Assembly (NCBI GenBank): GCA_038254435.1
Contig: JBBSGD010000040.1
Location: 1 to 17,084, forward strand
Length of the DNA stretch: 17,084 bases
Direction: 5' to 3'
Source: JBBSGD01 sp038254435
GTDB taxonomy: Bacteria > Actinomycetota > CADDZG01 > WHSQ01
The translations under genes were made by a program, and so were the position numbers. Under the pieces are notes generated by a model that did not search any database, was not told the DNA's origin, and worked only from the letters and a program-made list of their open reading frames with translations. This document shows, in pieces, positions 6,817 through 13,685 of this stretch. Position 1 is the stretch's first letter, and the number at the start of each line of letters is the position of its first letter.

Positions 6817-7374
6817 GTGTTCGACCGCCTAATGTCCCGGCTGCTCGCTCGCCCCATCGAGGAGGCCGTGCGCAAGGCGCTGGCCGGGAAACCCGAGGCC
6901 GTCACCGCCGAGGACCTCCTTCACCGCTACCTGTTGTTCGGAGCGTCCGAGCGCCTCCACATCGCGCCGAGCGCGGTGGTGAACGACGCTCTGTTCAACG
7001 TCGAGTCGGGACACATCGAAATCGGCGAGACCGCCTTCTTCGGGCACCGCGTAGCCCTTCTCACAGGAACACACGACTTCACGAAGTTCGGGAGACAGCG
7101 GCAAGACGCAGTGCCCAAGAGCGGGCGAGACATAGTCGTGAAGGAGGGCGCGTGGATAGCGAGTCACTGCCTTGTGCTGGGGCCGTGCGTCATCGGCGAG
7201 CACGCGGTCGTGGGCGCGGGATCGCTTGTGTCGCGTGACGTGGATCCCTACACGGTGGTGGCCGGGAGACCCGCAAAGCCCGTTCGCAAGCTCGAGCCAC
7301 CGGCGGCTGAAAGCGATCGTCTCGACGTTCGCGGCCCGGCTGAAGGCGATCGTCTCGACGATCGCGGCCCTTAA
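6817..7374 (+). CDS. Hexapeptide-repeat O-acetyltransferase
   Basis: The 185-residue product is a left-handed beta-helix acyltransferase of the LacA/NodL/maltose acetyltransferase type, predicted to move acetyl from acetyl-CoA to a hydroxyl of a sugar or small molecule. A helical N-terminus (1-45) leads into the helix (IEIGETAFFGHRVALLTGTH, with probable catalytic H86). It then gives IVVKEGAWIASHCLVLGPCVIG, EHAVVGAGSLVSRDV and the classic end VVAGRPAKPVRKL. GTG 6817 is well supported by AAGGAG (6805-6810) with 6-nt spacing. The C-terminal 20 residues are two copies of an 11-residue unit (ESDRLDVRGPA/EGDRLDDRGP) that are not part of the fold. The gene is first in a row with two methyltransferases, the next starting 10 nt after its stop. 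Confidence 0.85.
   Translation: MFDRLMSRLLARPIEEAVRKALAGKPEAVTAEDLLHRYLLFGASERLHIAPSAVVNDALFNVESGHIEIGETAFFGHRVALLTGTHDFTKFGRQRQDAVPKSGRDIVVKEGAWIASHCLVLGPCVIGEHAVVGAGSLVSRDVDPYTVVAGRPAKPVRKLEPPAAESDRLDVRGPAEGDRLDDRGP
7306..7371 (+). repeat. Tandem 33-bp duplication at the 3' end of the acetyltransferase gene
   Basis: Units 7306-7338 and 7339-7371 match at 30 of 33 positions and keep the reading frame. The second unit contains the perfect inverted repeat GCGATCGTC-TC-GACGATCGC (7346-7365). The first copy has one mismatch in the same palindrome. The array ends directly at the TAA stop. Confidence 0.85.
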
Positions 7375-7383
7375 CGCCTTACG

Positions 7384-7977
7384 GTGCCCACTGAAACGCT
7401 GCCGGTACGGGCAGCAAAGATGCGTCTCGAGATCGGAGCCGGCGAGTACCCGGACCCGGCCTACGATGTGCATGCCGACCTCTTGCGGCTGCCGGGAATC
7501 GAGCTTGTGTGTGCAATGGACCGGCTGCCTCTGCGAGACTCGTGTGTAAGCGCGCTGCGCGCCTGCGACGTCCTCGAGCACCAGAGCTGGGAGCTCGTCC
7601 CGGCGACGCTTGCCGAATGGGGCCGCGTTCTGGCGCGGGGGGCAACCGTCTACATCAGGGTGCCCGATGCCCGCTTCATCACCTCGCAGTGGCTTGCGGG
7701 CGAGCTCGTCACCGAACGCGCTAACTATTGGTTGCTGGGTGGCCACTCGGAGCGGCCCGCCCATCGCGGCGTGGATGACGGCGGGGTGGCGCGCTGGCTT
7801 TACAACGCGCACCATGCAATGTTTGACGCGCAATGGCTCACCGAGCTGCTCGAGGAAGCTGGTTTCGACGATGTCGCCATGACCGAGAGGGTCGGCACCA
7901 ACCTCGAATGCACCTGCCGCTACGGGAGCTCTGAGGCGTGCGAGCGCGATCATTTGGGACGAGCCGGCGACGGTTGA
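7384..7977 (+). CDS. SAM-dependent methyltransferase (COG4627-like)
   Basis: The 197-residue product looks like a small class I methyltransferase. Motif I is degenerate but recognisable as MRLEIGAGEYPDPAYDVHAD (about 13-32). It is followed by LVCAMDRLPLRDSCVSALRACDVLEHQSW, which fits the strand 2/strand 4 pattern of predicted SAM-dependent methyltransferases that begin LxLGCG. A conserved-looking HHAMFDAQWLTELLEEAGFDDV segment follows near the end. The start is GTG 7384 or ATG 7420; the latter begins exactly at motif I and would give 185 residues. The substrate cannot be predicted. Position between an O-acetyltransferase and a second methyltransferase suggests joint modification of one glycan, lipid or small molecule. 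Confidence 0.7.
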   Translation: MPTETLPVRAAKMRLEIGAGEYPDPAYDVHADLLRLPGIELVCAMDRLPLRDSCVSALRACDVLEHQSWELVPATLAEWGRVLARGATVYIRVPDARFITSQWLAGELVTERANYWLLGGHSERPAHRGVDDGGVARWLYNAHHAMFDAQWLTELLEEAGFDDVAMTERVGTNLECTCRYGSSEACERDHLGRAGDG

Positions 7978-7993
7978 CTTTAGGGAGTCCGCA

Positions 7994-8704
7994 TTGAGCG
8001 AGCGGGATGATGGGTGGCAAGCTTCGGTCACGCACTTCGTCCTCGATCACCTGCCGGGGCCCGGCGCCCGAGTGCTCGAGATCGGCTGCGGGTCGACGGG
8101 AGAGCTCGCGCTCGCTCTTGGCGACGCCGGCTACGAGGTTATCGCAGTCGACCCTCAGGCTCCGGCGGGACCGAACTTTCGGAGAGAGACCTTCGAGAGC
8201 TTCAGCGATGCCGGCGAGTTCGACGCCATCGTGGCGAGTCTGTCACTGCATCACGTCGCTGATCCCCCTCTCGTTCTCGACAAGGCCGCGGGGCTGCTTG
8301 CGTCAACCGGGTCGTTGATCGTGATCGAGTGGGCGTGGGAGCGCTTCGACGACGCGACCGCACAGTGGTGCTTCGCGCGCCTCCCGCCCGTTAGCGGGCA
8401 CGACCCCGGATGGCTGCAGCGCACGAGAGACGACTGGGAGCGTTCCCGCGTCGAGCGCGAGTCGTTTCGGAGCTACTTCCGCCGCTGGGCCGCCTCGGAG
8501 GGCCTTCACCCCTCACAGCAGACGCTGGTCGATGTCCGGGCGAGGTTCACAGAGCGCCTTTTCGCCTGGGGCCCGTACTTCTATCGGGACCTCGGGGACA
8601 CCTCGCAGGCAGACGAACAAGCGGCGATCGATGCCGGAACGATTCAAGCGACGGGGTGGCGCTTCGTGGGGCACCGCCGCGACCTTTCGGGACGCTCGCG
8701 CTGA
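7994..8704 (+). CDS. Class I SAM-dependent methyltransferase
   Basis: The 236-residue product has a clear Rossmann methyltransferase core: VLEIGCGSTGELALALGDAG (27-46) binds SAM, VIAVDPQ (49-55) gives the acidic ribose contact D53, and FDAIVASLSLHHV (76-88) is the post-strand-4 motif. The C-terminal half (about 115-236) is Trp/Arg/Phe-rich and probably shapes the substrate pocket. The start is TTG 7994, rare but supported by AGGGAG (7982-7987) 6 nt upstream and by lack of a better in-frame ATG before motif I. It begins 16 nt after the preceding methyltransferase, so the two are probably co-transcribed. Its stop lies only 9 bp from that of the convergent sirtuin gene. The substrate is unknown. 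Confidence 0.85.
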   Translation: MSERDDGWQASVTHFVLDHLPGPGARVLEIGCGSTGELALALGDAGYEVIAVDPQAPAGPNFRRETFESFSDAGEFDAIVASLSLHHVADPPLVLDKAAGLLASTGSLIVIEWAWERFDDATAQWCFARLPPVSGHDPGWLQRTRDDWERSRVERESFRSYFRRWAASEGLHPSQQTLVDVRARFTERLFAWGPYFYRDLGDTSQADEQAAIDAGTIQATGWRFVGHRRDLSGRSR

Positions 8705-8713
8705 AGCTTGACG

Positions 8714-9475
8714 CTAGATGAGCGCGGCGATCGCCGGCAACACGGCCGAGATCGGATCGCGCAACACTGCGTCGGCGGCCTCGTCGTACGGCGTCGGCTG
8801 GTCGTTGACGATGACCAGCTTGGACCCCGCGTCGAGCGCCATCTGGGGCAGGTGGGCGGCCGGGTAGACCACGAGCGAGGTGCCGACCGCCAGAAAGACG
8901 TCACACGACGAGGCTGCGGCGGCCGCGCGGTTGAGGTCGGCGGGCACTAGGTTCTGTCCGAACGAGATCGTCGCCGACTTGAGAATCCCTCCGCAGCAAT
9001 TGCACGCAGGGTCCTCCTCGCCTGCTCGGACGCGCTGAAGAGCGCGCTCCATCGGAGCGCGCTCACGGCACGACATGCATACGACCTGGCGAAGAGTCCC
9101 GTGGATCTCGATGATTGACTCCTCGGAAGTCCCTGCCAACTGGTGGAGACCGTCGATGTTCTGAGTGACGAGGGCGTGGAGCTTGCCGCGTCGCTCGAGC
9201 TCGGCGAAGGCCTCGTGGCCCGTGTTGGGCGTGGCCGACCACGCGGGGTGCGCGGCGCGCGTCTGCCATGCCTGCACGCGCACATCGCGTTCGGCGAGGT
9301 AGGCCGTCAGGCTCGACAGCCTCTGCGCCCCCGGGTTCTTGGTCCACAGACCTTGGGGGCCGCGGAAGTCGGGGATGCCGGAGTCTGTCGAGATACCGGC
9401 GCCGGTCAGCGCGGCGACGTAAGACGCGTCGCGGATCCAGCTCGCCACTAAGGAAAGGGTCGCGGTCCGGGTCAT
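8714..9475 (-). CDS. NAD-dependent protein deacylase, sirtuin family
   Basis: The 253-residue enzyme is a Sir2/CobB-type deacylase that removes acyl groups from protein lysines, using NAD and giving O-acyl-ADP-ribose and nicotinamide. All hallmark motifs are visible: GAGIS (25-29), GIPDFRG (33-39), TQNIDGLH (104-111), catalytic H125 in EIHGT, and the zinc ribbon C133/C136 with C158/C161 (CMSC and CNCC). GTSLVVYPAA (198-207) is the NAD ribose-binding loop. Length is normal for bacterial sirtuins. The start is ATG 9475. The gene is on the minus strand 156 bp downstream of the agmatinase stop, close enough for co-transcription but with no overlap. Its target proteins cannot be inferred. Confidence 0.93.
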   Translation of the reverse strand: MTRTATLSLVASWIRDASYVAALTGAGISTDSGIPDFRGPQGLWTKNPGAQRLSSLTAYLAERDVRVQAWQTRAAHPAWSATPNTGHEAFAELERRGKLHALVTQNIDGLHQLAGTSEESIIEIHGTLRQVVCMSCRERAPMERALQRVRAGEEDPACNCCGGILKSATISFGQNLVPADLNRAAAAASSCDVFLAVGTSLVVYPAAHLPQMALDAGSKLVIVNDQPTPYDEAADAVLRDPISAVLPAIAALI

Positions 9476-9631
9476 CTTCCCTGTCTACCCCACACGAGTG
9501 GGCGGGGATGGAAGGGAGTGGAGCTGTCCTTGATTACTGGAAGAGTGGACAAAAGGAGAGAGGTAATCGGTGAGCGGGCGAATGTTCACGGCGCCCCCGT
9601 TGTGTCCGGCACCCGGCCCCCGCGCCGCCGG

Positions 9632-10624
9632 TCAGCCTAGTGGCTCTTCCGGGGCCGGCGGCCGGGCCGAGCGCCGCACCGCCAGCGCGCTGAGCGCCTC
9701 GAGCACTACCCGGTGGGCCGCCAGGGCGGTGATCTCGGCATGGTCGTAGGGAGGTGACACCTCGACCACCTCGAGGCCACAGAGCTCCTTGGCCAAGGCG
9801 AGCCGGCGCACGGCCCCCAGCAGCTCAAGAGTGGTCATGCCCCCGGGCTCTGGCGTTCCGGTCCCCGGCGCAAAGGCGGGATCGAGCACGTCGACGTCTA
9901 CGGACAAAAAGAGCCGCTCGGCTCCGGCTATGGACTCGAGCACATCGGACACGACGGCCTCGATGCCGCGCCGCGCTACCTCGTCCATGCGGTGCCAGCG
10001 AACGCCGGTGGCCCGGGCCCAGGCAAACTCGTCGGGGTACGGCCAGTAGCCTCGAATGCCGATCTGCACAAGGCGCTCACCGGGCAGGGTGCCCTCGTCG
10101 ATCAGATGCCGGAACGGGCTTCCGTGCGAATACTTGACGTCCCAGCACTCGGTGGCGGTGTCCGTGTGTGTGTCGAAGTGCACCACTGCGATCGAACCCG
10201 CCTCGGCCCGCTGCGCCACTGCCTTGATGTCGGGGTAGGCGATCGAATGGTCGCCGCCGAGCACCATGGGGACGGCGCCGGCGTCGACAATGTCGCCTAC
10301 AGCCCGCTCGATGGCCGCGTGGTTGGCGGCGGGCTGGGCCGGAGCGACCTCGGCGTCACCGTAGTCGACCACCTGCAGCACCGCGAAGGGGTCGATGCCG
10401 AGGTCCATGTGCCACAGCCGAGGCCGCCCGCCGCCGTCGATGGCGGCGCGGATTGCCCGGGGGCCGAAGCGCGTTCCCGGACGGTGCGTCACGAGATCGT
10501 CCATCGGCGCCCCGAGGATCACGACATCGGCACCGGCCAGCTCGGCGGGTGTCAGGGCATACGGAACTTTCATGAAGGCGCCGAGGCCTGCGTAGGCGGG
10601 CTCATTATCCCGGTTGACTCGCAT
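9632..10624 (-). CDS. Agmatinase/arginase-family ureohydrolase
   Basis: The 330-residue enzyme belongs to the binuclear manganese ureohydrolases, which split guanidino compounds (agmatine, arginine, guanidinobutyrate and others) into urea and an amine. The metal-binding motifs are complete: GGDHS (123-127), HFDTHTD (149-155) and SVDVDVLDP (241-249), with GTGTPEPGG (254-262) and H168 in SHGSPF. Overall length and the GTPEPGG loop favour the agmatinase branch over classical arginase, but exact substrate prediction in this family is unreliable. ATG 10624 is preferred; an in-frame GTG at 10639 would add five residues, and neither has a strong Shine-Dalgarno site. Agmatine hydrolysis would feed putrescine synthesis. 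The ABC exporter lies just upstream on the same strand (36-51 bp gap) but is probably unrelated. Confidence 0.88.
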   Translation of the reverse strand: MRVNRDNEPAYAGLGAFMKVPYALTPAELAGADVVILGAPMDDLVTHRPGTRFGPRAIRAAIDGGGRPRLWHMDLGIDPFAVLQVVDYGDAEVAPAQPAANHAAIERAVGDIVDAGAVPMVLGGDHSIAYPDIKAVAQRAEAGSIAVVHFDTHTDTATECWDVKYSHGSPFRHLIDEGTLPGERLVQIGIRGYWPYPDEFAWARATGVRWHRMDEVARRGIEAVVSDVLESIAGAERLFLSVDVDVLDPAFAPGTGTPEPGGMTTLELLGAVRRLALAKELCGLEVVEVSPPYDHAEITALAAHRVVLEALSALAVRRSARPPAPEEPLG

Positions 10625-10675
10625 GCTGCTTTTTATCACCGACTGGGGTCGCGGGCTGTGGGCGAGATCCTGCCC

Positions 10676-11479
10676 TCAGTCGATGGCCCGGCGCCGGAAC
10701 CCGATCATCCCTATCGGCCCGAGGAGGGCAAGCGCCACGATGAGCGCGCCCACGCAGATCAACCCATCGATGTGCGGGACGCTGGGGACGAGCGCGGCCC
10801 GCAGCCCCTCGCTGACGTAGGTCATGGGGTTGAACGCGGTGATCACCTGGAACCAGCGCAGGTCGGAGAGGGTAGGCCACGGGTACTGGCTCGATCCGGT
10901 GAACAGCAGCGGTGTGAACACCAGCGAGAACACGATGTTGATGCGGCTCGGCTGTACATAAGTGCCTATCACGAGCCCGATCGACGCCCCCACGAGCGAC
11001 CCCAGGATCACTACCACGACGAGCAGGGGAAAGGCCTGCCAACGCCACGGGATCGAGCCCAGCACAAGGATGCCCACCGGCACCATGATCGTTGCTGCCA
11101 CGATCGCCCTCAACGCCGCGAAGATCAGCTTCTCGATCGCCACCAACGCTGTAGACATCGGCGCCAGCAACCGGTCTTCGATCTCTCGGGTCCAGCCGAA
11201 CTCGGCGACCAGTGGGAAGGCGATGGCCTGGACGGCCGTGATCACTACCGTCAGCGCCATGATCCCTGGGAACAGGAGGTCCTTGTAGCCATTGGTCGCA
11301 TAGCCGAGGCTCGTCAAGATCTTGCCGAAGACGAACAACAGGAACAGCGGCTGCAGTATTACCTGGGCGAGGAAGGCGGGCAGCTCCCGCCCGGTGACGT
11401 AGAGGTCGCGCCGCAGTACCGCAAGGAAGGCGTGCGCAGCTCCGGTCCGGCCCGCGTCCTCGGCGGTGATCGCGCTCAT
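10676..11479 (-). CDS. ABC-2 type exporter permease
   Basis: The 267-residue membrane protein has about six hydrophobic segments and the ABC-2 family layout. An N-terminal amphipathic stretch (FLAVLRRDLYVTGRELPAFL) is followed by transmembrane helices. Then come the loop SRINIVFSLVFTPLLFTGSS and the typical FNPMTYVSEGLRAAL near the last periplasmic loop. It forms the channel half of an efflux pump with the ATPase encoded just upstream: the ATPase stop and permease start overlap as ATGA (11476-11479), indicating translational coupling. Systems of this kind export drugs, lipids or polysaccharides; the cargo is not evident. Start ATG 11479 is fixed by the overlap. Confidence 0.92.
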   Translation of the reverse strand: MSAITAEDAGRTGAAHAFLAVLRRDLYVTGRELPAFLAQVILQPLFLLFVFGKILTSLGYATNGYKDLLFPGIMALTVVITAVQAIAFPLVAEFGWTREIEDRLLAPMSTALVAIEKLIFAALRAIVAATIMVPVGILVLGSIPWRWQAFPLLVVVVILGSLVGASIGLVIGTYVQPSRINIVFSLVFTPLLFTGSSQYPWPTLSDLRWFQVITAFNPMTYVSEGLRAALVPSVPHIDGLICVGALIVALALLGPIGMIGFRRRAID

Positions 11480-12516
11480 CGCAGTGTCCTTCCGGTGAGC
11501 TCGATGAACACGTCCTCGAGGCTCGGTGCGCCGAGCTTGATGTCCCTTAGCTCGAGGCCGGCAGCCGTAAGCACGGTTGCTGCGGGAGCGACGAGTGGGG
11601 GAGCCTCGCCGCTTACGTAGAGACGGATTCTCAGCTCCTGCCCGTTCGCCCCCGCCTCGCCCTGCGGCATGGGCGCGCCGGGAGGGCCGGCTGCCATTGC
11701 ACCCCCGGGCATGTCACCGCCCCTCGCCTGGCCCTGGACCTGCTCGGCCCGCTCGACGCCGTCCAGCTCCCCGAGCGCCGCGATCAGCTCGTCCACGCGC
11801 GCCGTCGAACCGGCGATCGCCAGCTCGAGCGTCCTGCGCCCCGGGAGCGAGCGCGTCAGGGCCTCAGGTGTGTCGAGGGCAAGCAGCTTGCCGTGGTCCA
11901 TGATCCCGACCCGGTCGGTGAGCGCGGCCGCTTCGTCCATGTCGTGGGTAGTGAGAAGCAGCGTGACCCCGTCGTCGGCGAGCTCTCGGAGGCGATCCCA
12001 TACGAACAGCCGCGCCGCAGGATCGAGCCCCGTTGTCGGCTCGTCGAGAAACAACACCGCGGGCGAGTGCATCAGCGCACGAGCGATCATGATGCGCTGT
12101 GACTGCCCTCCGGAGAAGAAGTCCGGCTTGTCGGTGGCTCGATCGATGAGTCCGAACTGCTCGAGCAGGGCATCGGCCCGCTCCGTGCGTGTCTTCGCGT
12201 GCACGCCGTGGTAGGCCGCGTGGAAGAGGAGGTTCTGTCGGATCGACAACGAGCGGTCGAGGTTGCTGCGCTGGGGCACGACGGCAAAACGGGTGCGAGC
12301 CCTCACGGGGTCGGCCACGACGTCGACGCCCCCGGTGACTGCTTTTCCCTCGGTGGGCTTCACCCGCGTGGTGAGCATGCCGACGGTGGTTGTCTTGCCC
12401 GCCCCGTTGGGGCCGAGGAGGCCAAACACCTCGCCTCGCCGGACCTCGAAGGAGACATCGTCCACGGCGTTGATGCGCATGTTTGGATATCGCTTCACGA
12501 TGTTCACGACGCGCAC
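11476..12516 (-). CDS. ABC-2 type exporter ATP-binding protein
   Basis: The 346-residue ATPase powers the adjacent permease. It has Walker A GPNGAGKT (35-42), Q-loop Q82, a signature FSGGQSQR (134-141), Walker B VLFLDEPT (154-161) and the switch histidine H191 (TTHD). This is the DrrA/CcmA-like family of single-domain ATPases. A C-terminal extension (about 225-346) ends in LGAPSLEDVFIELTGRTLR, which is standard. It is interrupted at about 261-293 by a Gly/Pro/Met/Ala-rich low-complexity segment that looks unstructured. Start GTG 12516 is supported by AGGAG (12525-12529 on the minus strand) at 8-nt spacing. Drug- or lipid-efflux ATPases give this profile; the cargo is unknown. Confidence 0.93.
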   Translation of the reverse strand: MRVVNIVKRYPNMRINAVDDVSFEVRRGEVFGLLGPNGAGKTTTVGMLTTRVKPTEGKAVTGGVDVVADPVRARTRFAVVPQRSNLDRSLSIRQNLLFHAAYHGVHAKTRTERADALLEQFGLIDRATDKPDFFSGGQSQRIMIARALMHSPAVLFLDEPTTGLDPAARLFVWDRLRELADDGVTLLLTTHDMDEAAALTDRVGIMDHGKLLALDTPEALTRSLPGRRTLELAIAGSTARVDELIAALGELDGVERAEQVQGQARGGDMPGGAMAAGPPGAPMPQGEAGANGQELRIRLYVSGEAPPLVAPAATVLTAAGLELRDIKLGAPSLEDVFIELTGRTLR

Positions 12517-12724
12517 TGCCTCGTCTCCTGCAACTGCAGACGTGGCAGGCGGAGTGGACTTCGTGCTGCGGCTGGTCAGACGGGCGCTCCTCTTCCTTCA
12601 CAGATCGGGCGGGCTTCTAAAGCTACCTCGCCCGGGCCGCGTCTGAGCCGCCCACATTAGTCGAACCCGCGGGTGGTGCCGCTCCCGGCTACGGTCGGTT
12701 GATCTTCGCGGTGCTCCCGCGCAA

Positions 12725-13549
12725 TCAGTGCTTGTGCCGGATGACTTTGACGAGGGCCGAGTACTCGCGCGGTCCCTTTACGATCTTGCTCTTCACCTGT
12801 CCGATGCCCCACACATAGATCTTGTGCTCGCGCACCGTGGGCTCGAGAGGCGACCATTCCTTGGTCACCTCGACACTGCGCCGCAGCTTGTTCTTGCCGA
12901 AGCTTCCATATGGCACTTGGACGTGTGCTTTGAGGGTCAGCACCTGATAGTTGTCCTCCGCGTGGCCTTTGTAGTGCTCCTGGGGGAACGCGTGGCCCAC
13001 CTGTGGGTAGGCCTTCATGAAGATGCCCGCCCGGGCGCCCTTTCTGCCGGTGCGCCAGCTCCCTTCCCTGCTGACCACGTGCCCCTTCTTGTTTAGCTCG
13101 GCCGTGTCTTCCCCGAAGTACCAGACGTTGCCGTCCTCGTCCTGGGTGTAGTAGTCCCTGGTTGTCTCTACCAACCTGCCGTGCTGGTAGAGCCGGTCTT
13201 TGATCAGGCGGCAGCGCACCCCGTCGATCCTCTTCGTCCTGGGTGTCACCGTGAAGCGGTCGGTGGTGCTTTCTCCGGTCTCTTGGCCCCGGTATACGTA
13301 GGTCGTGCCGGGTCTGAGCGGAAACCACGGATTGTCGACCCTGGTTGTGTATCTGGCTGGATCGTACGAGGGGAACTGAGCAATCCGGCGTTGAGCGCTC
13401 TTAGAGTGGGAGGAGTGACTCGAGAACATGTGTGCGGCGACTTGCGCGACACCGAATCCCAGCAGTGCAAAGGCAGCTACCCCCGCGACGATCACCGTTC
13501 CGAGCCTGGCCCTTGACCCCGAACCACCGCGGCTGACCTTGGCACCCAT
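12725..13549 (-). CDS. Membrane-anchored exported protein, uncharacterised family
   Basis: The 274-residue product has a basic N-terminus, one hydrophobic segment (about 16-40: signal peptide or anchor), a Ser/His-rich linker, then a globular extracytoplasmic domain. That domain opens with VDNPWFPLRPGTTYVYRGQE (71-90) and continues with TKRIDGVRCRLIKD, YYTQDEDGNVWYFGEDT (133-149) and GSWRTGRKGARAGIFMK. It ends with SPLEPTVREHKIYVWGIGQV. I recognise this as a widespread family of uncharacterised bacterial proteins, without known activity. The start is ATG 13549 because AAGGAGAG lies 7-8 nt upstream; the ATGs at 13588 and 13585 lack that. A double GTTCAGC-type repeat at 13626-13643 matches the one before the two-component operon, so it is probably a target of that regulator. 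Confidence 0.75.
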   Translation of the reverse strand: MGAKVSRGGSGSRARLGTVIVAGVAAFALLGFGVAQVAAHMFSSHSSHSKSAQRRIAQFPSYDPARYTTRVDNPWFPLRPGTTYVYRGQETGESTTDRFTVTPRTKRIDGVRCRLIKDRLYQHGRLVETTRDYYTQDEDGNVWYFGEDTAELNKKGHVVSREGSWRTGRKGARAGIFMKAYPQVGHAFPQEHYKGHAEDNYQVLTLKAHVQVPYGSFGKNKLRRSVEVTKEWSPLEPTVREHKIYVWGIGQVKSKIVKGPREYSALVKVIRHKH

Positions 13550-13609
13550 GGCGTCTCTCCTTTTCCCGTAGCGTGACTTTGGCATCACAATCGAGGTGCC
13601 AATCCGTTG

Positions 13610-13615
13610 AACCTA
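13610..13615 (-). promoter_or_regulatory. Candidate -10 box of the exported-protein gene
   Basis: TAGGTT in minus-strand sense fits the TANNNT core. It begins 10 nt downstream of the predicted regulator site at 13626-13643, close to the spacing seen at the two-component promoter. The implied leader is about 50 nt. Confidence 0.4.
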
Positions 13616-13625
13616 TGGGTCGGCG

Positions 13626-13643
13626 GCTGAACGTTTGCTGAAT
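13626..13643 (-). promoter_or_regulatory. Predicted response-regulator binding site (double direct repeat)
   Basis: In minus-strand sense the site reads ATTCAGC-AAAC-GTTCAGC: two 7-bp units with an 11-bp period. The site at 15749-15766 reads GTTCAGC-GACC-GTTCAGC. The half-sites, spacing, orientation and distance to a -10-like hexamer agree between the two places, which is the arrangement bound by dimers of OmpR/PhoB regulators. Confidence 0.6.
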
Positions 13644-13685
13644 CCGCGCAACCTCGGCTTTGTGCCCGCGCTGAGATGTCTTCGT

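Noticed and set aside
6829..8031. 400-codon open frame on - opposite the acetyltransferase and first methyltransferase
   Set aside because: The sense strand has good ribosome sites and family motifs; the antisense product has none.
9590..9625. GC-rich inverted repeat (GGCGC/GCGCC) after the agmatinase as a terminator
   Set aside because: The arms are only 5-6 bp with a loop of about 25-30 nt, which is expected by chance at this GC content.
9992..11620. 542-codon open frame on + across the agmatinase and ABC permease genes
   Set aside because: It is antisense to two genes with complete family motifs. The translation is Arg/His/Gln-rich with no motif, typical of a GC-rich shadow frame.
13606..13612. 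GTTGAAC as a third half-site for the response regulator
   Set aside because: It differs from the half-site, lies outside the 11-bp phasing and overlaps the likely -10 box, so it is probably chance.
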